Positions 7,336 to 16,000 of a stretch of 57,885 bases of DNA are shown piece by piece (the first letter of the stretch is position 1; each line of letters begins with the position of its first letter). A program made the translations under genes and the position numbers. Source of the stretch: an uncultured Candidatus Berkelbacteria bacterium (GTDB lineage Bacteria > Patescibacteriota > UBA1384 > CAJBMM01); NCBI GenBank assembly GCA_903954185.1, contig CAJBMM010000037.1, positions 1 through 57,885 on the forward strand, written 5' to 3'. Below the pieces are notes generated by a model that ran no database searches, had not been told where the DNA came from, and worked only from the letters and a program-made list of their open reading frames with translations.

Positions 7336-9909
7336 TTAGTTAACCCGCTTTACCGCATCACCTTTGTTAATTAAGACAAAACCACCTAATAAAAGTGAGA
7401 TTAATACTATGAACAATATTGTATTAATTTTTTCAACATCATCTCCGGTGGCAGCTAAGCCAATGTTAATACCAAGTTTAAATGACGCGAGCGTATACTG
7501 ACCGTCGGTACCAACAGATTGGATTGTTACAGTATGATCTCCATTGGGAATATCTGTGGTTGGAGTGCAAGACCAGTTGCCGTTACCATCTGCGGTAGTG
7601 GTACAAGTAATTGGGTCAGATTGTATAGTAACAGTAACTTTAGCATTAGGTGCAGCAATGCCAGTAAATTTTGGTCGGTGACCTGTGTAGTAGTAATGAC
7701 CGTATTTAGAGTTGAAGTTAATAGTTCCTAATTTAAGTAAGGTTAATGTTGTCGTTTCACCATTCGAGTTAGTAATGGCACTAATGTTTCCTGCCAAATC
7801 TTTAAACTGTACATATACTACTCTACTAGAGTTAGAGAATGTCCATGTTTTTGAAGTTGAATAGTTTTCCCAAGATGCCTGGTTTAGAGCATCAATTGTT
7901 TCACCTAATCTCATGTAGCCCACTCCACTTGAAACACCACTACTAGTAGGGTCTGAAGCAGAGATATTTAAGGTGGCTGTGTTTAAAGATAGATTACCAG
8001 TGGAATCTAGTTTAATTGTACCGTTGGGAGCAGTGGTATCAATATTTAAGGTACTGGTACTACTAGTAGTAGTGTTTCCTGCTACATCATATGCCACAAC
8101 ATACCAAGAATGAGCTCCTTCAGAGATCCCAGCGGCTGGCGTGTAGGTGGTGGCAGTAGCAGATATATTATCTGCTAACAATGAATCGTCTAGATATAAT
8201 TGGTATTTAGCTAAACCAGATGCTGCATCGCTAGAGGCATCCCAGCTAAATGTGGGCATTGTCACATTAGTGGTGGCATTAGGTGAAGGTGATAAGGAAG
8301 AAAAAGATGAAGGAATGGCTGTATCTACAGTTACTGTCTTATTAATTGTCGTGCTATTTCCTGCAACATCATACGCAATAACCTCTATTGTGTGATCGCC
8401 TACGGCTAAACCAGAAATGGCATATGGCGAAACAGCAACAAGAGCAGCACTGCCATCTACAGAAACTGTGTAGTAGCTTATTCCGCTTAAATTATCAGAT
8501 GTTGCAAAAGTAATCGAGGTGTCTTGATGATTAAAATACGAGCCGTCATTTAGTCCAATAATAAAATCTAATGGACTAACTGAATCTGGTAACCAATTAG
8601 AATTATTATTCGAATTATTACTTGCCGGCCCGTAATAGATAGTAGATGAATTTACATTATTAGAATCTTTAACATCTACGTATTTAATGTCACGAGTACC
8701 TTGTGGATTAATTGAAAACTGAGTATCGGTAACAGATGATCGTAAAGATAATAAATTATTCGCCGCACCCTTAAGAGTTAGAGCCCCCTGGATAGTGGTA
8801 GTGGTTGAAGCTGGAAATGTTAATGTAGCTGCCGAAGTAACTGTTTTACTTAAATTATTAAAGGTAAAAGCACCGGCAATAGTTTGATTCGTACCAGTAA
8901 GTAGCATTGTGCCATTATTGTGATTAAATGTTCCGCCAGTATATGAAAGATTTCCAGAGACCTGCGTATTCCCCGAAGAAGCGGTGATTGAACCAGTGCT
9001 GCTAATCCCGAAATTTAAAAGCCGTGTTGCGCCAGCATTTGGCAGGATGATTGAACCTGAAGAAACTGCCAAATAAATATTATCAAAAGTTGTATAACTG
9101 GAAAAATCTAAATTTGCACCCTGTACATAAAATTCTTTTGTATTACCATAATAACCAGTAAACCCCTCAAACCCTGCGCCTGCATAATAATAAATCCGAT
9201 TATATTGGTTAAAAGTACCTGTACCTTGAATTTTACCAGATAATCCTATTCTGCCATAAGGAACACCAGCAGTCGAAGTGCCAACCGGCAAAGTACAAGT
9301 GCTTCCAATTGTTTTAAGAACGCTGCCCGACGTCCATCTTAATCTGACTTGATTAAATACGATATTGTTACAATTAATTGTTGATCCTACAGATCCATCA
9401 ATATAAAAAATTCCATTATTCGCATCAAAAGTACCACCATTTACCTGAAATCCTAAGGCAAAGTAGCTTGAGGCAGATGAAGCGATAAAGTTCGCCCCCA
9501 CATTCATGGTAAAATTACCATTAATATCTAACAGCTCATCGGTAGCATTAAAAGTACCAGCCGATTGGGTAAAAGTGCCAGTTGTTTGAAAAGATGCATT
9601 AAGTGTTAGCGTTCCGCCGTACCCTGCATTAATAGAGAGAGAGGCAACATTATACAAGCCTGCGTTTCTTAAATCAATCCAATTTTGATCGAGCACTGAA
9701 TCTGCGCTAGACGTGCCATCAAAAACAACGGTGTCGCCACTTACCGGACAAGCACTTGCCGACCAATTTGCGCATGTACTCCATAAGCTATCACCGCCTA
9801 AACCAGTCCAAGTTCTTGTAGCCGCTGCGTTAACAATCGGCACTCTAGAAAGCAACGCAAAGCTTAGAGCATAAAGTAAAAGTATTAATTTAACTTGAAA
9901 ATTCTTCAT
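7336..9909 (-). CDS. Secreted beta-repeat and multi-Ig surface protein with LAATG sorting signal
   Basis: An 857-residue protein. The signal peptide (about 5-28) ends at NAAATRTW. The N-terminal half is Gly/Thr/Ser/Asn-rich with TFTQSAGTFNA and NYTGGTFNHNNGTM type repeats, probably a beta-solenoid. From about 455 there are consecutive bacterial Ig-like domains, including two with the VDGS...VGDHTIEVIAYDVAGN pattern. The shared module, LAATGDD, helix and basic end follow. Its last 400 residues or so closely match the end of the next upstream gene. It overlaps that gene by four bases (ATGA) and abuts the downstream gene with no gap, so the four genes are one tightly packed operon. Adhesion or scaffolding is plausible; no enzyme motif was seen. 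Confidence 0.85.
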   Translation of the reverse strand: MKNFQVKLILLLYALSFALLSRVPIVNAAATRTWTGLGGDSLWSTCANWSASACPVSGDTVVFDGTSSADSVLDQNWIDLRNAGLYNVASLSINAGYGGTLTLNASFQTTGTFTQSAGTFNATDELLDINGNFTMNVGANFIASSASSYFALGFQVNGGTFDANNGIFYIDGSVGSTINCNNIVFNQVRLRWTSGSVLKTIGSTCTLPVGTSTAGVPYGRIGLSGKIQGTGTFNQYNRIYYYAGAGFEGFTGYYGNTKEFYVQGANLDFSSYTTFDNIYLAVSSGSIILPNAGATRLLNFGISSTGSITASSGNTQVSGNLSYTGGTFNHNNGTMLLTGTNQTIAGAFTFNNLSKTVTSAATLTFPASTTTTIQGALTLKGAANNLLSLRSSVTDTQFSINPQGTRDIKYVDVKDSNNVNSSTIYYGPASNNSNNNSNWLPDSVSPLDFIIGLNDGSYFNHQDTSITFATSDNLSGISYYTVSVDGSAALVAVSPYAISGLAVGDHTIEVIAYDVAGNSTTINKTVTVDTAIPSSFSSLSPSPNATTNVTMPTFSWDASSDAASGLAKYQLYLDDSLLADNISATATTYTPAAGISEGAHSWYVVAYDVAGNTTTSSTSTLNIDTTAPNGTIKLDSTGNLSLNTATLNISASDPTSSGVSSGVGYMRLGETIDALNQASWENYSTSKTWTFSNSSRVVYVQFKDLAGNISAITNSNGETTTLTLLKLGTINFNSKYGHYYYTGHRPKFTGIAAPNAKVTVTIQSDPITCTTTADGNGNWSCTPTTDIPNGDHTVTIQSVGTDGQYTLASFKLGINIGLAATGDDVEKINTILFIVLISLLLGGFVLINKGDAVKRVN
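7436..8275 (-). repeat. Copy 4 of the sorting module within an 840-bp duplicated block
   Basis: The module (7436-7731) and about 540 bp upstream of it in the reading direction, encoding the last Ig-like domains, recur at 10018-10858 with high DNA identity. The duplicated part therefore extends well beyond the sorting module in these two neighbouring genes. Confidence 0.85.
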
Positions 9910-12863
9910 TTAGCTTTTCCAAATATAATATTTTTAAGCAAGCTGTGATTTGTAAGTAAAACTAAAGTTAACCCAGTAAATGTTAGCAAAAGGGCAAAAA
10001 CCAATTCAACGCGTTTTACATCATCTCCGGTGGCAGCTAAGCCAATGTTAATACCAAGTTTAAATGAGGCTAAAGTATACTGACCGTCGGTGCCAACAGA
10101 TTGGATTGTTACAGTATGATCTCCATTGGGAATATCTGTGGTTGGAGTGCAAGACCAGTTGCCGTTACCATCTGCGGTAGTGGTACAAGTAATTGGGTCA
10201 GATTGTATAGTAACTACTACTTTAGAGTTAGCAGAGGCGATACCTGTAAATGTAGGGCGGTGTCCTGTGTAATAATAATGGCCGTATTTTTCATTAAAGT
10301 TAATAGTTCCTAATTTAAGTAAGGTTAATGTTGTCGTTTCACCGTTTGAGCTGGTAATGGCACTAATGTTTCCTGCTAAGTCTTTAAATTGAATGTAAAC
10401 AATACGGCTAGAATTGGCAAATGTCCATGTTTTTGAAGTTGAATAGTTTTCCCAAGATGCTTGATTTATGGCTTCTATCGATTCACCTAATCTCATGTAG
10501 CCCACTCCACTTGAAACACCACTACTAGCAGGGTCTGAGGCAGAGATATTAAGTGTTGCGGTATTGAGAGAAAGTGTACCAGTTGAATCTAGTTTAATTG
10601 TACCGTTAGGGGCTGTGGTATCAATATTTAAGGTACTGGTACTACTAGTAGTAGTGTTTCCTGCTACATCAGTTGCCACAACATACCAAGAGTGTGTGCC
10701 CTCAGATAATGCTGTGGAAGGTGTATAGGTAGTAGCAGAAGATATAATATTGTCTGCAAGTAATGTACCGTCCATATATATCTGGTACTTAGATAAACCA
10801 GATGTTGCATCGCTAGAGGCATCCCAGCTAAATGTTGGAGCGGTAATGTTCGTAAATGTATTAGATGAGGGTGATGAAGTGGAGAATGAAGAAGGCGCAG
10901 TGTTGTCCACAGTATAGTTAAAAGAGCTTGTGATGCCAGTATTAGTAAAGTTGGTTGGCAAAGAATCGAATGTAGTAGTTATGTCTGTTGTGATTTTATA
11001 TGCAGCTGCCTGCACAGAAGCGCTCTTTAATCCAGGCAAGGAATCTGCTGGAACAGTGTAGGTTCCTGTCCAGGTAGTATTAGTACCGTCGGTAGAAGCA
11101 TAGGTTAAAATAACTTTATCGCCATTTGGCATAACTGCTTGTACAATATTATTATCGGTGGTCGCCGGGTCATTTTTTAACATAGAAGAAGTGGCTGTTA
11201 TTTCTATAGTGCTTCCTGCACGAGTATAAGTTGGAGAAGAGGAAGTGAGCGTCCAATCCTTCATTGAAGTGATAGACGCTACTCCACCACGATACGAACT
11301 AAAATATAAATGCTTATTTGCACCAATTGCGACATTCTGCCCTGAGGAAAAAGATGAATTTTGCCATTTTTTTGAACCATCGGTAGCATCGATTCCAAAG
11401 CCGGGAGAATAATAAATCATATTGTTTCCGGCATAAAGCATATTGTCGGTGCCAGCATTGTTAGAATAAGTATCGGTAGATGTCATCTGAACACTGCCGT
11501 CTGTAGTTGAATATGCCCGAAGTTTAAAATCGCCAATAGCGGGATAGTTAGCTATTAAGTAATAAAGAGAGTCATTTCTAGATAAATTCCCACTGGTATA
11601 ATTTTTAAGATTATCGCTAGTGGCAAATTTAAGGGTTCCGTCTGAGTTCATACCGTAAAACCCAAGCGCACCGCCTAATGCTGGAGAGTAAGCACTACCA
11701 TCCGCTGCAACAGATGGAGCTCTAAGTGTTCCCTGAGTTGCAGCGCCAATCATAGCGCGCAAACGTCCATCAGGATACGAGCTACTAAATTTGCGGCTGT
11801 CATGAACTGAATAAATAATTCCAGTATTTGGATCTATACTATCGCCACCAGAACGATTATTAATATTAACGCTTGTATATTTTAGCGATCCATCAGAATT
11901 GTAAATACAGCTATTGTTTCTGCCTGTAGCATAAACAGAACCGTCAACTCCGATGTTTACCGCTCCTTTCGAGCTAGTTGTGAGATTAGTACAAAGATTC
12001 GACCACAATTGCGTTCCAGTATTCTTATCCAAAGCTGTTACATAGTGTGTCCCAGTCATAAAATAGATCGAACCATTTTGAGAAAGCGCCGCAAACGATG
12101 GCGCAGACGTTGCAACACTCCAGCGCAACACGCCACTTGAGGTGTAAGACATATACGCCGAATCAGTTCCGAAATATAGATTACCGTCACCATCGACAAG
12201 TATGCCGCTATAACTAACGTTTGCCCCCGATGCAGTTGGCACACTCCATTCTAAGGTCGAATATTCTGGCCCTAATAGCGCAGTATTGCCCGAAGATCGC
12301 ATATCAATTTGGTATTTTGGATTAGGGGCACTCGTATCAAGCCCGTCGTCTGTTGTTGTGATGGAAAAAGTTGCAGATGTTGTTGGGCCGTCAATGTTAA
12401 CGTCTACCGATGTTTTTGTTTCAACCGATCCTGTATATGTTGAGGCGGAAGTAGAGTTGTTGGTGATGTTGTCTAGTACAATGTATTTTGCTCCAGCAGC
12501 TGAAGCGGTTCCTGTTGCATCGCGAGTAATTGTAATTACCTGTCCTGCTATGGAAACCGATCTACCACCATCAATTCCACTCCAAGAGTCAAAAGTAACT
12601 CCAGACACCCCAAAACCATCTGGAAAAGTAATAATAATCTTAGCATTGTTTGGTGTAGAAGAAACTGTAGTAAAATTAATTGTATATTTACCCGTTGTGG
12701 AAATGTCGGAATTCCAAGGAACAATTGTTACAGAAGTTAAAGATGCTGCGTTAACTGGAGTAAGTTGAATAAATAATGAAGTGCACAGCAAAGTAAGAGC
12801 AAAAAGTATATTAAAACAAATTGGCTGACCTATTTTTCTGAAAATAATATAACTATTCATCAT
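9906..12863 (-). CDS. Secreted PQQ-like beta-propeller/Ig protein with LAATG sorting signal
   Basis: A 985-residue surface protein and first gene of the substrate-sortase operon. After a signal segment (about 15-39) comes an SLH/pilus-like beta domain (about 40-170). Residues about 190-560 contain beta-propeller blades of the PQQ/quinoprotein type, for example NGSIYFMTGTHYVTALDKNT, DGSVYATGRNN and IDATDGSKKWQNSS. Ig-like domains follow, then the shared module, LAATGDD, helix and basic end (FGKAK). It begins ATGATG without Shine-Dalgarno. No PQQ-binding or catalytic residues can be claimed; propellers of this kind often mediate binding. Confidence 0.85.
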   Translation of the reverse strand: MMNSYIIFRKIGQPICFNILFALTLLCTSLFIQLTPVNAASLTSVTIVPWNSDISTTGKYTINFTTVSSTPNNAKIIITFPDGFGVSGVTFDSWSGIDGGRSVSIAGQVITITRDATGTASAAGAKYIVLDNITNNSTSASTYTGSVETKTSVDVNIDGPTTSATFSITTTDDGLDTSAPNPKYQIDMRSSGNTALLGPEYSTLEWSVPTASGANVSYSGILVDGDGNLYFGTDSAYMSYTSSGVLRWSVATSAPSFAALSQNGSIYFMTGTHYVTALDKNTGTQLWSNLCTNLTTSSKGAVNIGVDGSVYATGRNNSCIYNSDGSLKYTSVNINNRSGGDSIDPNTGIIYSVHDSRKFSSSYPDGRLRAMIGAATQGTLRAPSVAADGSAYSPALGGALGFYGMNSDGTLKFATSDNLKNYTSGNLSRNDSLYYLIANYPAIGDFKLRAYSTTDGSVQMTSTDTYSNNAGTDNMLYAGNNMIYYSPGFGIDATDGSKKWQNSSFSSGQNVAIGANKHLYFSSYRGGVASITSMKDWTLTSSSPTYTRAGSTIEITATSSMLKNDPATTDNNIVQAVMPNGDKVILTYASTDGTNTTWTGTYTVPADSLPGLKSASVQAAAYKITTDITTTFDSLPTNFTNTGITSSFNYTVDNTAPSSFSTSSPSSNTFTNITAPTFSWDASSDATSGLSKYQIYMDGTLLADNIISSATTYTPSTALSEGTHSWYVVATDVAGNTTTSSTSTLNIDTTAPNGTIKLDSTGTLSLNTATLNISASDPASSGVSSGVGYMRLGESIEAINQASWENYSTSKTWTFANSSRIVYIQFKDLAGNISAITSSNGETTTLTLLKLGTINFNEKYGHYYYTGHRPTFTGIASANSKVVVTIQSDPITCTTTADGNGNWSCTPTTDIPNGDHTVTIQSVGTDGQYTLASFKLGINIGLAATGDDVKRVELVFALLLTFTGLTLVLLTNHSLLKNIIFGKAK
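10018..10858 (-). repeat. Copy 5 of the sorting module, second copy of the 840-bp block
   Basis: Direct repeat of 7436-8275 in the same orientation, 2.58 kb apart. The module proper is 10018-10313. Recombination between the two blocks would fuse the two genes in frame. Confidence 0.85.
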
Positions 12864-12867
12864 ATTT

Positions 12868-12896
12868 ATTCTATCTACTAATCATGAAGTAATCAA
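12868..12896 (-). promoter_or_regulatory. Promoter of the 12863-4461 surface/sortase operon
   Basis: TTGATT (12896-12891), 17 bases, TAGAAT (12873-12868), then four bases to ATGATGAATAG. The spacing leaves no room for a Shine-Dalgarno in the transcript. It resembles the promoter of the 4416 gene. Confidence 0.55.
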
Positions 12897-12974
12897 TAAA
12901 ACACCGGTAATCTAACCTTTATTTACTATAAAGAGATAGGATGTTATTTCATAAACAAAATACTTGTAAATAAA

Positions 12975-13028
12975 TTACAACTTAACACACCAAGTCCAAC
13001 GGCCAAATTTAGATCCACGCAATTTACA
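12975..13028 (-). other. In-frame 17-codon extension behind the subtilase TAG, ending in RWTWCVKL
   Basis: Directly after the TAG of the subtilase gene (13031-13029) the same frame stays open for 17 codons, CKLRGSKFGRWTWCVKL, before a TAA. The last eight residues are identical to the C-terminus of the neighbouring DUF3352-like protein, and 18 bases of DNA are identical. Either the TAG is a recent nonsense mutation, or it is read through, or this is a duplicated gene end. Confidence 0.75.
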
Positions 13029-16000
13029 CTAACGAATTATATTAAGCACGCTTTTAGTAGAACTGGACTCAAACCAATCGTCCCCGCTAAGACTACAATC
13101 TACACGATGAACGCCCAAGGTAATGCCCTTCGGTGGAGTGTAACGGATAGTCGCCCAACCGTCAGCATCTGTCCAGGCGCCTCCTATGTAATTGCCGTCT
13201 ACCGAGAATGTTAAGTAGGCATAATCGAAAGGAGGATTACCGCTCATTAAATATCTCGCTAATGCCCTAATTTCGACTTCCTCTCCAGCCGCAGCGGATC
13301 TGTTGCCAGAAAATAGATATGTTTTCATTTTACTAACAGTGAAGGTGGCTGTATTCTGGGATGACTTAAACTGGCTATCTCCAAGCCATTTTACCGTAAT
13401 GTTACTTTGCTGGTTGGGATAAAACTCTAAACCTTGGGTGGAAAGCTGAGCTTTCCCTTCGCCGTCAGTGACAGATGAGCCGACAAGTTTATCACCTAAC
13501 CAAAAATTTAATATCTTCCCCGAGATTGGCTGGCTATTTGAAGATTTGTAAAGATACCCCTTAAGAATTGTCGTGTTACCGTATTGAATATCGCGATTCG
13601 GTACATATATTTTGCTATTTTCGGAAGTACTTGTATATACCTCATCGGACTCAATACTTTCTTGGCCATTTCTCACAGCAGTAACAACATAAAAATAATT
13701 TGTTTTTGCGGTTAAACCAGTGTGAGTGTATGGAGTTGGTATATTTTCAATCTTCTGACCAGTCTTTTTATCAACTCCCTTGTTTTCACTCCAATATAAA
13801 TTATAGGAGGTTGCGCCGTTAACAGGGTTCCACTTTAAACTCACACTATTTTCGCTAGCGGTTATTGAAACATTTTGTGGAGCATTTGGTGCAGTGTTTT
13901 GTGGTGGTTTGATGTAAAAACGACTGGAGTATGAGTCATGCAGATTCATGGGCCATTCGTTATTAACTGAAGGTCCGTTCGTTTTTATTACGTTAATAAG
14001 CATTTTATGCACAACAGAATTATACGTAATAAACACAATCTCATTTTTGCCATCAGCGTCTATGTCACCTGCGGCACTACCGGTACTGTAAAATTCGCCA
14101 CTCGATATTTTGGGGTACCCATTAATAGCATGGCCAGTACCATCATAAATATTATAACTCGATGTCCATGCTGAGCCCTCTGCATAACCCCAATACCCAG
14201 TTGTGAAAATATTTTGACGGCCATCATTTTTCGCACCAATTATCGCCATGTCTTCACGATCATTTACAGAGAGAAATGGCCTGCATTCGTTCATGTAACC
14301 GTATGTATCATAAATTAGCACTCCACTTGGGGTATAAAACATTGGGCACTGCTCGGATGCAAACGCTAGCTCTGGTTTACCGTCATTATTAATATCGCCC
14401 ACAGCTATGCTTTCCGTATTATAGAAATTATTGATATCATGTAGAGCAGGTTGCCAGTTATATAGTTCTTGGCCATTGTTTGCCAATACGATTATCCTTC
14501 CAACAGCATTCGAGGTGTATGGCCACTGCCTCAATGTCCTAATAATAATCTCTTTATTGCCATCGTTATCAATATCTGCCACAACCAAAGCAGATGCACT
14601 TATTTGCATTCTTAATGGCCAGCCTGGTAATTGTCGGCCTTCCATGTCTACAACTGACACCATAGCATTTAGCTGGTTTTCGGTGTTAATGCGTTGGCTT
14701 AGCAAGATTATTTCGTTTTTCCCGTCGCCATTAATATCTCCAACTGATGGATAAAGCCCATTAGTTAACCCACCATAATTTAATCCCGGGATTTTTCTGG
14801 AAACAATTTTTTCCCCAGTATAACTCCATATAGCCGCATCTATGAATGGATTAGTATTATCGTTGTAGTTCATCATGCTAAAAGTAACAATGTCTAGTAC
14901 GCCATCAGCATTCATATCTGCCAACAAAACGGTGCGAGTGTTAACATACTTCGGCCAGCCCGATAACAAAATGCCATCCGAGTTATAGACATATAGACTA
15001 TTGCCATTTCCGGCCACAATTTCTATTTTACTATCACCATTAATATCACCCGCAAGAAACGGTTCAATAGAAAAGTTAGTGGGACCGACTCTAACAGGCC
15101 ATCCAGGCAACTCATTTCCATCTCCAGAAAAAGCGTGAATTAAGCCGTTACGATAAACTAAGACATCTGATTTCCCATCTGAATTAATATCTGCAACCAG
15201 CGGCGATTTAACATCAAATTCATAATCCCCGTCACTCATACTTAAAGAAATAGGCCAACCATTTTCCATATCAGCATCTATGTAAACCTGAATTGATGAT
15301 TCTCTTTTAATATTAGCGTTTACAGTGAGCTTTAAGAGATATGGGCCAGACTTAATACCGGGAATAAGTGACGGCGTCCATTTACCCAAAACCCCCATAT
15401 TTACAGTTCTCACTCCATCAGCATCCAGTGTAATGCCCGTAGATTGCCAACCTTCTTTGCAGTCACGGGTGCGGCCAACGCGATTATAAAAACCATCCAT
15501 TAAATTTACCTTGCACCAAGAGAGATAATAATTTTTAAACCCCTCACCCGACGCAACGCCCTTGATTTCAATTTCATTATTCACCATATGAATAATCTCT
15601 GCGTCTTTGCCGTTTCCAAATGGTAGCGGGCTTGTTATGATTGCATGATTGACCCGCACTAGGGCATTATCTATGTTTGTTCCCGTATCAGAAAGAACAA
15701 TTAGCCTCAAATAAATATCAACGCCATCGTTAATGCGAGCTATATTCCACTTTGCAAGCTCACCATTGGTTACAGGGGTGCTAGATTCAGCTATTAATTC
15801 CCATCCAGAGGGATTAGAAGAATAAGTGTAATATAATTGATAATTAGTAAACCCTTTTCCATACGCAGAACCAATAATACTAGTGTTATTTTCAGAAATC
15901 AGCCCATTTGTCGAGATACTTGAAGTAGGTGGTGGATTAGCAGCAGATACCGCTTTGTATGCGTCCACGCGCCCAAATCCTTGGGTATTAAGATCATACT

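Noticed and set aside
12286-12768. A 160-residue open frame on the plus strand
   Set aside because: It lies antisense to the PQQ-propeller gene, has no Shine-Dalgarno and its composition mirrors the repeat-rich coding strand. The same applies to the other long antisense frames in the surface locus and in dnaK.
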